Origin: an uncultured Mycoplasma sp.
GTDB lineage: Bacteria; Bacillota_I; Bacilli_A; Mycoplasmatales; Metamycoplasmataceae
Direction of reading: 5' to 3'
NCBI GenBank assembly: GCA_946998935.1
Contig: CAMQBE010000041.1
Location: 1 to 5,715, forward strand
Length of the DNA stretch: 5,715 bases
The notes under the pieces were generated by a model that worked only from the letters and a program-made list of their open reading frames with translations, was not told the DNA's origin and searched no databases. Shown here piece by piece: positions 1-5,715 of the stretch; within the stretch, counting starts at the first letter, position 1, and each line of letters starts with the position of its first letter. Position numbers and translations under genes: made by a program.

Positions 1-1
1 A

Positions 2-259
2 AGCAAAAAACAATTTGCACAATTAATAAATAATGCAAATGATATTATGAATGAATCAATAAAAAATGGCGGTTCATCAATTGATAGCTATACCTCAGTT
101 AATGGTGTAAAAGGTAATTTTCAAAAGTTCTTAAAAGTGCATGGTCATGAAAATGAAGCTTGCATAAATTGCGGTTCTAAAATACTAAAAGTTTTTATTA
201 ATCAAAGAGGAACATATTATTGTCCTAAATGCCAAAAGGAGAAAAATGAAAAGAATTAA
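2..259 (+). CDS. mutM: DNA-formamidopyrimidine glycosylase (MutM/Fpg), C-terminal part
   Basis: This is the last 85 residues of a base-excision repair enzyme that removes oxidised purines (8-oxoguanine, FapyG) and nicks the DNA at the resulting gap. The frame is open from the left edge, so the start and the catalytic N-terminal half lie outside the window; the first ATG at 47 is internal. What is visible is the end of the helix-two-turn-helix region (the segment ending GNFQKFLKVHG, a typical Fpg stretch) followed by the C-terminal zinc finger C-X2-C-X16-C-X2-C, with all four cysteines present. The conserved Arg-Gly just before the third cysteine (QRGTYYC) is the finger loop that contacts the DNA. 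The stop codon (257-259) lies inside the next gene, a 14-bp overlap that suggests translational coupling. Assignment rests on this finger and its spacing; the related Nei family has a similar finger, but the surrounding residues fit Fpg better. Confidence 0.9.
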   Translation, partial: SKKQFAQLINNANDIMNESIKNGGSSIDSYTSVNGVKGNFQKFLKVHGHENEACINCGSKILKVFINQRGTYYCPKCQKEKNEKN

Positions 260-779
260 TTTTGTCATAGATATGCTAGAAGGTTTTACAAACCAAGGTC
301 CATTATCATCAGCTATAATACAAAATATTGTTCCAATTATTGCTAAATATTTAACTGAACATGAATCTGAAGATAATCTTTTTATTTGTGATAGTCATGA
401 TAAAGATGATATAGAAATGAAGCAATATCCTTATCATTGTTTAGCAAATACAAAAGAAGCTGAAATAGATTCTAAATTAGAAAAGTTTGCTAAAAATAAG
501 CTATTAAAACATTCAACAAATGCATTTCATAATTTAAATAAAAATATTTTAAAAAATTATGATGAATATGTAATTATTGGTTGTTGTAGTGACATTTGTG
601 TTTTGCAATTTGCTTTAACTTTAAAAACATATTTGAATGAATTAAAAATAGATAAAGATGTAGTAGTTTTTGAAAACTTAATAGCTACTTTTGATGCACC
701 AAATCATGATGCACAAACGTATCATGAATATGCTTTAAATTTATTAAAAGCAGCTGGTATTATAATTAAAAAATATTAG
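246..779 (+). CDS. Nicotinamidase-like cysteine hydrolase (isochorismatase superfamily)
   Basis: A 177-residue cytosolic protein with the layout of the isochorismatase/nicotinamidase fold. The expected catalytic triad is visible: Asp9 in FVIDML, Lys88 in LLKHSTNAF, and the nucleophile Cys118 in GCCSDICV. A D-X-H pair (Asp49, His51) and His64 (YPYHC) match the metal-binding residues of PncA-type nicotinamidases, which hydrolyse nicotinamide to nicotinate and ammonia for NAD salvage. That substrate is an inference, since other members of the family keep the same triad. The length is normal for the family. The start at 246 is supported by an AAAGGAG ribosome binding site at 235-241, and it overlaps the end of mutM. 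The next gene starts 7 bases after the stop, so this is the middle of an operon. NAD salvage makes sense in a mollicute lacking de novo synthesis, but the operon partners do not point to a shared pathway. Confidence 0.85.
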   Translation: MKRINFVIDMLEGFTNQGPLSSAIIQNIVPIIAKYLTEHESEDNLFICDSHDKDDIEMKQYPYHCLANTKEAEIDSKLEKFAKNKLLKHSTNAFHNLNKNILKNYDEYVIIGCCSDICVLQFALTLKTYLNELKIDKDVVVFENLIATFDAPNHDAQTYHEYALNLLKAAGIIIKKY

Positions 780-786
780 AGGTATT

Positions 787-1065
787 ATGCACAAAAAAGT
801 CGATTTACATGGGATGAATATTAATGAAGCTACTGCAGCAGTAGTTTTAGCAATTTCAGAAGCTGAAGATAATAGAATAGATACTTTAGAATTTGTCACT
901 GGTCATGGCGCTGGTATTTTATCTTTAACTGTTGAACAACTTTTAGATAGTTATAATTTGCCTTATACTATTGAAAATAATAAATCTTCTTATGTTGTGC
1001 ATTTTGTTCATAGTCCTTATTTAGATGATAAAAACTTTGATGAACCTGATGAAAAATATAATTAG
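787..1065 (+). CDS. Small stand-alone Smr-domain protein
   Basis: A 92-residue protein made almost entirely of one Smr (small MutS-related) domain. The two signature motifs are present: D6-L-H-G9 near the N-terminus and the glycine loop T38-G-H-G-A-G43, followed by a short helix and a final beta strand (SSYVVHFVH). Smr domains bind or nick nucleic acids. They occur as the tail of MutS2, where they have been linked to branched DNA and to collided ribosomes, and as single-domain proteins like this one, whose role is poorly known. Here the domain is nearly minimal, with only an acidic 15-residue tail after it. The start follows an AGAGG ribosome binding site (778-782) that overlaps the stop of the preceding gene, so translation is probably coupled. 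It is the last gene of the mutM run and faces a convergent gene. No MutS or MutS2 core is seen next to it. Confidence 0.85.
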   Translation: MHKKVDLHGMNINEATAAVVLAISEAEDNRIDTLEFVTGHGAGILSLTVEQLLDSYNLPYTIENNKSSYVVHFVHSPYLDDKNFDEPDEKYN

Positions 1066-1080
1066 TAAATTTTACTAATT
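1060..1080. repeat. Perfect inverted repeat at the end of the Smr gene
   Basis: A near-continuous palindrome centred on base 1070 (arms ATTAGTAAA and TTTACTAAT) contains the stop codon of the Smr gene. A hairpin here would end the plus-strand transcript or protect its 3' end, but no uridine run follows directly, so as an intrinsic terminator it is incomplete by itself. Arms this AT-rich are weak, and chance in AT-rich DNA is possible. Confidence 0.4.
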
Positions 1081-1097
1081 ACTCAATAGAGAAGAAT

Positions 1098-1127
1098 AAA
1101 AAAGCAAAGCTATTGGATAACTTCGCT
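1098..1127 (-). terminator. Intrinsic terminator of the membrane protein gene, possibly bidirectional
   Basis: On the minus strand AGCGAAG (1127-1121) pairs with CTTTGCT (1109-1103), 7 bp with one G-U pair, and a run of five U follows (1102-1098). The 11-base loop holds the last bases of the gene, including its stop codon (1112-1110), so translation ends inside the hairpin. On the plus strand the same stem has one A-C mismatch but is also followed by T-rich sequence, so it may weakly stop transcripts of the mutM run as well. Confidence 0.6.
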
Positions 1128-2456
1128 ATTTTCTTTTTCATTTTTCTTTTCTTGTTTTTTATCTTGATTATTTTTATGTTTACGATTTGCTTTTTGAGCT
1201 AAATCACTTGTACGAGCTAAACGTTCATTTAATAAACGATCTTCATTTTCATCATAGTGGATTCCAATTTTTAAACCAAAAGGAACTAAAAGTTGTAAAG
1301 CTAAATAAACTACATAAAGGTCATCGTTAAGTTTTTTACTTAATATTTCAGCAACTGTATTTTTATCTAGTGATTTATTAACATATTGTAAATCTAAGAG
1401 TTCTTCTGGAGTGTCGAATCAAATAAATGCTTCTTGATTTCTTATTAATAATGAAGGATTTTTAAGAGGCAATGAGTTTTCTTTTTTGTTATTTATAGTA
1501 CTAATTTTTGTAATACTTAAATCTTGATATATTTCACTTATAAAATCAAGATTATTTTTGTTTTGAGCTCAAGAAGCTAATGCTTCAGGGTTATTGGTTT
1601 TAATATATAAATCTTGATATTGTTCTTCAAGTTTTAATTGATGAAAACCTTCTGGAGTATAGTTATCATTTTTATCAAACATTGTTAAAGTTATTTGAGG
1701 ATTTAAGTTTCATAATTTAACAGCAATTCCAAAGCGTTTAAACGTTTTTTTGCGTTCGTATAAATCTTTATATGTAGCTGGATTAGTTCTAAGTAGTTTT
1801 CTTAATTCTTTTTTACTTAAGATATTTTCCTTAATCCATATTGAAGCACTATATTCTAAGTTTTGAAGCTTTATATATTCTTCATTATTAGCTGCGTTAT
1901 ATTGTTCATATTTGCCATTAACAGGTGCATAAGATGAATCCCAGTTGTTAAAGTTATGAATATTTTTAAAGAAATTAAGTGGTTTATAAACTTTATCAAT
2001 ATTGCCATTTTCATCTTTGGCTTCACGATATTCCAAACCAAAATATTTGAACATATTTACTAAGATGGGTACTCTATCAAATTTGACAATGATATCTCGT
2101 TGTAAAAACTCGCGGTTTTTTCTACCAATAAAATAAATAATTAGACCAATTGCTAGTAATATAAATCCTATACCATAGAAAGTTCCAAAAAATGCATCAC
2201 TATGGTTTTGTCAAAAACCACCATCTCGTTTTCTATAATAAAAAGGAACTAAAATAGAAAAGGCAATTGATAGTATTAAGCCTATAACCCAAAATGATAA
2301 TCCTATTCAATAGCCAATTTTAGCTCAGCCCATTTTTTTAATGATTTTCTTTTGGCTAAGATAATTATTTAATTCTTGAATAGCTCGGTTGTATGAACCC
2401 ATATTTTTTTGTGATTCGTATTTTTCTTTTGAAATCACTAAGTTTTTATCTGCCAT
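1110..2456 (-). CDS. Two-helix membrane protein with large cytoplasmic domain, function unknown
   Basis: A 448-residue protein that I do not recognise with certainty. It is continuous only with UGA read as tryptophan: six UGA codons (residues 44, 50, 82, 249, 296, 346) and three UGG codons. The N-terminus (MADKNLVIS) is charged and has no signal peptide. Two hydrophobic helices follow, at about residues 47-72 and 89-111, separated by a short basic loop (YYRKRDGG). About 310 hydrophilic residues come next, then a Lys/Glu-rich tail from about residue 415. The basic residues after the second helix (GRKNRE) suggest that both ends face the cytoplasm. This plan is common in mycoplasma proteins annotated as hypothetical or DUF3137; I offer that family only as a candidate. 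The start is secure: GGAGG at 2467-2463 lies six bases upstream and a matching promoter precedes it. The gene converges with the mutM run and appears to be transcribed alone. Confidence 0.85.
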
Positions 2457-2462
2457 AATTAA

Positions 2463-2467
2463 CCTCC
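2463..2467 (-). promoter_or_regulatory. Ribosome binding site of the membrane protein gene
   Basis: Minus-strand GGAGG, six bases before the ATG at 2456. It is the strongest Shine-Dalgarno match in the window and fixes the start of a gene that standard-code translation would break into pieces. Confidence 0.85.
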
Positions 2468-2483
2468 AATTAATACAATAATT

Positions 2484-2512
2484 ATAATATTAATGAATAT
2501 TTAGATAGCCAA
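2484..2512 (-). promoter_or_regulatory. Probable promoter of the membrane protein gene
   Basis: On the minus strand a -35-like TTGGCT (2512-2507) and a -10-like TATTAT (2489-2484) are separated by 17 bases. An overlapping TATAAT lies at 2486-2481. The resulting leader would be only about 20-25 bases and contain the GGAGG site. The region is very AT-rich, so the -35 assignment is tentative. Confidence 0.55.
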
Positions 2513-2542
2513 AAAGTAGAGCTTGAAACGTGAAACTAATTT

Positions 2543-2559
2543 ATTGTTTATTAAACAAT
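2543..2559. repeat. Inverted repeat between the divergent promoters
   Basis: Perfect 8-bp arms ATTGTTTA and TAAACAAT around one central base. It lies between the leftward promoter of the membrane protein and the rightward promoter of tRNA-Leu. The symmetry suits a dimeric regulator, but AT-rich palindromes arise easily by chance here and no regulator gene is nearby. Confidence 0.3.
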
Positions 2560-2595
2560 TTATTTTAAAAAAATTAATGTTCTAAAAGCATTTTA

Positions 2596-2624
2596 TTATC
2601 GAATAAAAACACTTAGTATATAAT
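2596..2624 (+). promoter_or_regulatory. Promoter of tRNA-Leu
   Basis: A perfect -10 TATAAT (2619-2624) ends ten bases before the mature tRNA 5' end, placing the start of transcription at about 2631 with a very short leader. The -35 at 17-base spacing is only TTATCG (2596-2601), a weak match; the -10 carries the call. Confidence 0.65.
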
Positions 2625-2634
2625 TTTGACGCTT

Positions 2635-2719
2635 GCCCGGATGGCGGAATTGGCAGACGCTGTGGGCTCAAAATCCACTGGAGAGATCCGAGCTGGTTCA
2701 AGTCCTGTCTTGGGCGCCA
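2635..2719 (+). tRNA. tRNA-Leu (anticodon CAA), CCA encoded
   Basis: An 85-base class II tRNA that decodes UUG. Visible parts: acceptor strand GCCCGGA, D arm (GCG paired with CGC around AATTGGCAGA), anticodon stem GTGGG/TCCAC with loop CTCAAAA, a long variable arm with GGA/TCC pairing around GAGA, T loop TTCAAGT, discriminator G and encoded CCA. Class II variable arm, CAA anticodon and the leucine-like D arm agree on the identity. The 3' half is oddly imperfect. In the T stem T2694 faces T2706, and G2692-T2708 is a wobble. In the acceptor stem A2641 faces C2709, and the two pairs next to it are G-U. The gene has its own promoter and terminator, so it is probably expressed, but the fold is weaker than usual. 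Confidence 0.9.
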
Positions 2720-2731
2720 TATTGTATTTAT

Positions 2732-2765
2732 AAGGTTGATACTAGTTATCAGCCTTTTATTTTTG
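2732..2765 (+). terminator. Intrinsic terminator of tRNA-Leu
   Basis: Ten base pairs (2732-2741 AAGGTTGATA with 2747-2756 TATCAGCCTT, one G-U pair) around the 5-base loop CTAGT, followed by TTATTTTT. It starts 13 bases after the CCA and should stop the tRNA transcript. Confidence 0.85.
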
Positions 2766-2822
2766 AAAAAATGCACTAAAATGGCCTATTTAAGCGGTTT
2801 TTTATTTATATTTGTCTGTTGT

Positions 2823-2880
2823 GTCATCAGATCTAGCTTTATTCGTAACGAATTTATAGCTAAAATCTGATGACTTTTTT
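2823..2880 (+). terminator. Long orphan terminator-like hairpin
   Basis: The outer arms GTCATCAGAT (2823-2832) and ATCTGATGAC (2865-2874) pair perfectly over 10 bp. Inside them TAGCT pairs with AGCTA, and at the tip ATTCG pairs with CGAAT around the loop TAA, with small internal loops between the three stems. TTTTTT follows (2875-2880), then GTTTTT. Read on the plus strand this is a strong intrinsic terminator; the minus strand has no U-run after it. No gene lies between it and the tRNA terminator, so what it terminates is not apparent. Confidence 0.7.
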
Positions 2881-2901
2881 GTTTTTAAAATAGCCACTTG
2901 T

Positions 2902-2972
2902 ACGATTTATAGCAAGGGTGCTAGTAGATAATATGATTACTGCTTGGGGTGCTAGTAAGTTGACACGATTAC
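2902..2972 (+). repeat. Tandem imperfect repeats of about 31 bp, two and a quarter units
   Basis: Units begin at 2902 (ACGATT), 2933 (ATGATTAC) and 2965 (ACGATTAC, partial). The best conserved core, GGTGCTAGTA, occurs at 2917-2926 and 2948-2957, both at offset 15 within their unit. Between core and start the copies have drifted (GCAAG versus GCTTG). The array ends about 47 bases before the hsdR promoter. It could be a regulator binding array, a recombination or attachment site, or the remnant of a duplicated junction; the sequence does not decide. Confidence 0.6.
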
Positions 2973-3018
2973 TATTTTTGCCTTAATTTTTCAAAACAAA
3001 AATTATTACGAAGGATGA

Positions 3019-3047
3019 TTGTAAAAATTTAGACTTTGTGATACAAT
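3019..3047 (+). promoter_or_regulatory. Promoter of hsdR with extended -10
   Basis: TTGTAA (3019-3024), a spacer of exactly 17 bases, then TACAAT (3042-3047) preceded by TGA, giving an extended -10 (TGn). Transcription would start near 3054, about 24 bases before the hsdR ATG. It is the best complete promoter match in the window and implies that hsdR is transcribed from its own start. Confidence 0.7.
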
Positions 3048-3077
3048 TTAAGTAAATTACAGAAAGAAGTGATAAAT

Positions 3078-5715
3078 ATGCATAACGCTGATTATACAAC
3101 TGAGTATGAGGTTGAATCTAAATTTATTGATATTATAAAGAGAAACTTGTATCGATATTCTCCAATATCTTCATATGAGGAAATGGTTTCAAACTTCAGA
3201 GAAAAATTAAATTTATTAAACAGGGATATTCTTAAGGGTGAACCATTAACTAATTCAGAATTTAAGGACATAATGCAAAAGCTAGAAAACAAAAGCATTT
3301 TCGAAGCTTCTCAATTATTAAGAAAAGGTGCAGGAAAAGGAAAGATTGATTATATAAAAAGAGATGGGCATCCTTTATATTTGAAATTGATCGATTTGGA
3401 TAACTGTGAGAGAAATTATTTTGAAGTTGCGCATCAAATTAAAACGGTTGGTAGCTATCCAGGACGATTTGATGTAACTCTACTAATTAATGGACTTCCT
3501 TTTGTTCAAATTGAATTGAAAAAACCGGAAGTTGAGATTAATCAAGCTTTCAATCAAGTTCAAAGATATAAAAGAGATGGAAACTATAAAGGGTTATTTA
3601 ACTTTATTCAAATTTTTGTGATTTCAAATGAAACTCATACTAGATATTTTTGCAATAATGATGTCCAAATTTTCAAAAGTAACTGCTTCGTGTGGACAAA
3701 TATTGAAAACGAGCCAATCAATTTACTTTATGAGTTTGAGGAAAGCTTTCTTTTCTGTCCATTTTTATATAGGCTAGTTATTGACTATATGATTGATAGT
3801 GCTTCACAAAGAAAACTTTTTGTTATGCGTCCATATCAAATTTATGCGTTTGAAGCTTTAAAGGAAAGATGTTTGAAAGAAGAAAAGAATGGATACTGTT
3901 TTCACTCCACAGGTTCCGGTAAAACTTTAACTTCTTTTAAATTCGCATATGAGATGAGCCTGAGACCGGAAGTCGATAAAGTATTTTTCTTGGTTGATAG
4001 AAATGACCTTGATGATAAGACTGTCGATGATTTTAGTTCATATATGTCAACAAGCTCAGAATCATTTACTAACATTAAAAAAACAGATGAACTTATCAGA
4101 AAAATAACGAAAAGTAACGATAAATTAATCATTTCAACAATCAATAAAATGTCCAATGCACTTAAAGGAAGACATGTGGATGAATTAAAGGCTTGGAAGG
4201 ACAAAAAAATGATATTTATGTTTGATGAATGCCATAGATCTCAGGCTGGCGAAATGCGTAAAATTATAGACAAAAGTTTTACAAATGCTTTATTCTATGG
4301 CTTTACGGGAACACCAATATTTGATGAGAATGATGAGATTACTGAAAATACGAAATTGACATCTTTATATTTTGGTAAACCTGTTCACACCTATACTTTG
4401 AAAGAAGCTATCGGTGACCATAATGTTTTGCCGCTTTGCATTGATTATGTTAAAACTGTCAAAATGAAAGGAGATAGTTGTCTTCTTGATAAATCAGTAC
4501 AAGGAATTGACTATGACGAGGCCCTATTGGACGATAGAAGGTGCAAAGTTGTTGTAGATGATGTACTTGAACATTATGAAGGGAAAACATCAAATAAAAG
4601 ATATAACGCTATATTTGCATGTCAATCAATAGCACTATTAATTAAATATTACAAGCTTCTTTTAAACAATAAGCTTGGGTTGAAAATTGCCGCAATATAT
4701 TCCTATGATCCTAATGAAGATTGCAAAGAAGGAGATAACCCTACAACTGCAAAGGATGAATTAGATAAGATTATTGACGAATTCAATAAAAGACCTGAAA
4801 ATAATTCTAATTTTAATCTTTCAACTTATGCAGCTTATGAACGAGAGGTTATAAATTTATTTCGACATAAATCATTGGATATTTTACTTGTTGTAGATAA
4901 ATGCTTGACTGGTATGGATTTTGTTAAGTGTAATACTCTTTATCTTGATAAATCAATGAAAATGCATGGCTTGATTCAGGCGATTTCAAGAACAATAAGA
5001 ACGAATGATGAGTTTAAAATTTGTGGAAATGTAATATGCTACCAGACGTCGCGTAAAACAATGGTTGAAGCGCTTGCACATTTTAATAATGATCAGGATG
5101 TTTATAATGACGTCACTCTTAAACCTCTTGAAGAATTGATTGTTGAATTGAATGCAAAATTTGCAATATGTAAGAGCAAAAAGAAACTGGCTGACTCAAA
5201 GTCTGAAAACGAACAATTGGATTTTGTCAATTCATTTAGAGATTTGATGCATGTGTATAATCAAATTACTAATTATGTTGATTTTGATATTGAGAAGACT
5301 GAAATGGATATGAAAACATATTTTGAACTTCAAGGTCTATATAAGGATATATATAACACAATAAAACCTACCCCATACAAGGAATCAATTTTAAATGATA
5401 TTGATTTTGAAATTCAGCTTTTAGGAAGAACAAAGGTTAATTTTGATTATTTGGTTGAGTTACTACTAAAATACCATCAAGAAAAGAGAACTGATAAGAA
5501 AAAAACAAAATCTAAAGTTAATAAGGTTGTTATGGAAATTAACGATAAATCTAAGAGAGAATTGGTTATGAAATTCGTAAATCACTTTATGGACGAAGAT
5601 GTTGAGGGATTATATAAGGATCCAATTGTTGAATATGATCAATTCATAACGAAAGAAAAAGAAACTGCATTGACTGAAATTTCCAAAGAGTATTCTGTTG
5701 ATTACGATAAATTGA
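3078..5715 (+). CDS. hsdR: Type I restriction enzyme, HsdR subunit (3' end outside window)
   Basis: HsdR is the motor and nuclease of a type I restriction complex (R2M2S): it pulls in DNA bound by HsdM/HsdS and cuts it far from the recognition site. 879 codons are open without interruption and run off the right edge. N-terminal PD-(D/E)XK nuclease: Asp132, Glu146 and Lys148 (IELKK), then Q160-XXX-Y164, in the order seen in the EcoR124I-type family. SF2 helicase motor: Walker A STGSGKT (Lys282), DECH box 383-386, GFTGTP 408-413, TGMDF 611-615, and the arginine motif QAISRTIR 634-641. A helical C-terminal region follows; HsdR proteins of this type usually run to about 1000 residues, so perhaps 100-200 are missing. 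The start has a purine-rich AGAAAGAAG upstream and a good promoter. Both tryptophans (206, 373) are TGG and no TGA occurs, unlike the membrane protein gene; codon choice is also more mixed, suggesting transfer. Confidence 0.93.
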   Translation, partial: MHNADYTTEYEVESKFIDIIKRNLYRYSPISSYEEMVSNFREKLNLLNRDILKGEPLTNSEFKDIMQKLENKSIFEASQLLRKGAGKGKIDYIKRDGHPLYLKLIDLDNCERNYFEVAHQIKTVGSYPGRFDVTLLINGLPFVQIELKKPEVEINQAFNQVQRYKRDGNYKGLFNFIQIFVISNETHTRYFCNNDVQIFKSNCFVWTNIENEPINLLYEFEESFLFCPFLYRLVIDYMIDSASQRKLFVMRPYQIYAFEALKERCLKEEKNGYCFHSTGSGKTLTSFKFAYEMSLRPEVDKVFFLVDRNDLDDKTVDDFSSYMSTSSESFTNIKKTDELIRKITKSNDKLIISTINKMSNALKGRHVDELKAWKDKKMIFMFDECHRSQAGEMRKIIDKSFTNALFYGFTGTPIFDENDEITENTKLTSLYFGKPVHTYTLKEAIGDHNVLPLCIDYVKTVKMKGDSCLLDKSVQGIDYDEALLDDRRCKVVVDDVLEHYEGKTSNKRYNAIFACQSIALLIKYYKLLLNNKLGLKIAAIYSYDPNEDCKEGDNPTTAKDELDKIIDEFNKRPENNSNFNLSTYAAYEREVINLFRHKSLDILLVVDKCLTGMDFVKCNTLYLDKSMKMHGLIQAISRTIRTNDEFKICGNVICYQTSRKTMVEALAHFNNDQDVYNDVTLKPLEELIVELNAKFAICKSKKKLADSKSENEQLDFVNSFRDLMHVYNQITNYVDFDIEKTEMDMKTYFELQGLYKDIYNTIKPTPYKESILNDIDFEIQLLGRTKVNFDYLVELLLKYHQEKRTDKKKTKSKVNKVVMEINDKSKRELVMKFVNHFMDEDVEGLYKDPIVEYDQFITKEKETALTEISKEYSVDYDKL

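Larger units (their letters stand above)
2720..3077. other. Gene-free stretch between tRNA-Leu and hsdR
   Basis: No convincing coding sequence is seen on either strand in these 358 bases. It holds the tRNA terminator, a second long hairpin with a U-run, a tandem pair of about 31-bp imperfect repeats and the hsdR promoter. A TTGACA at 2960-2965 has only a poor -10 partner (CTTAAT, 16-base spacing). The short minus-strand frame opposite the repeats has no start codon or ribosome binding site. Confidence 0.7.

Noticed and set aside
1519..1620. Two copies of AAATCTTGATAT in the membrane protein gene
   Set aside because: They encode the similar local peptides YQDL in an AT-rich gene; most likely coincidence or a short protein-level repeat.
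2582..2776. A 64-codon minus-strand open frame
   Set aside because: It lies antisense to the tRNA-Leu gene and its terminator; the reading is a by-product of the tRNA sequence.
2933..2986. A 17-codon plus-strand mini-ORF starting inside the repeats
   Set aside because: No ribosome binding site and no recognisable sequence; length is within chance for this region.
2960..2987. TTGACA as a -35 for a second hsdR promoter
   Set aside because: The best -10 partner is CTTAAT at a 16-base spacing, a poor match, and a far better promoter lies downstream.
2720..3077. CRISPR-like array before hsdR
   Set aside because: Only two full imperfect units with diverged sequence and no constant repeat/unique spacer pattern; no cas genes.
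3092..3298. A 68-codon minus-strand open frame
   Set aside because: Antisense shadow inside hsdR, without a ribosome binding site, and the hsdR frame has clear family motifs.
3902..4204. A 100-codon minus-strand open frame rich in Leu and Ser
   Set aside because: Antisense to the Walker A to DECH part of the HsdR motor; its hydrophobic look comes from the complementary codons.

Overview
The window is low-GC DNA from a mollicute (Mycoplasma in the broad sense, perhaps the Mycoplasmopsis/Metamycoplasma branch; the genus is a guess). The deciding evidence is the genetic code. A 448-codon minus-strand gene with a good promoter and ribosome binding site reads through only if UGA is tryptophan (translation table 4). 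With standard stops it falls apart into fragments.

Layout, left to right. (1) Positions 2-1065, plus strand: a tight three-gene run made of the C-terminal end of the DNA repair glycosylase MutM/Fpg, a nicotinamidase-like cysteine hydrolase, and a small stand-alone Smr-domain protein. The genes overlap or nearly touch, so they are probably co-transcribed. (2) Positions 1110-2456, minus strand: a two-helix membrane protein of unknown function that converges on the first block. Hairpins lie between the two stop codons. (3) Positions 2457-2634: a divergent promoter region serving the membrane protein leftward and a tRNA rightward. (4) Positions 2635-2765: tRNA-Leu(CAA) with encoded CCA and a strong terminator. 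(5) Positions 2766-3077: a gene-free stretch with a second long terminator-like hairpin that has no gene in front of it, a tandem pair of about 31-bp imperfect repeats, and a consensus-like promoter. (6) Positions 3078 to the right edge: hsdR, the restriction/translocase subunit of a type I restriction-modification system. It is intact for 879 codons and cut by the window end.

The left half looks like ordinary chromosome. The right part looks like an accessory insertion beside a tRNA gene. hsdR uses only TGG for its two tryptophans, has a more mixed codon choice than the other genes, and follows an orphan terminator and repeats. The tRNA has mismatches confined to its 3' half, as if that end had been exchanged. 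The modification and specificity genes (hsdM, hsdS) that HsdR needs are not in the window and would be expected beyond the right edge. I did not find a clearly new system. The tRNA/orphan hairpin/repeat/hsdR junction is the part most worth following up.
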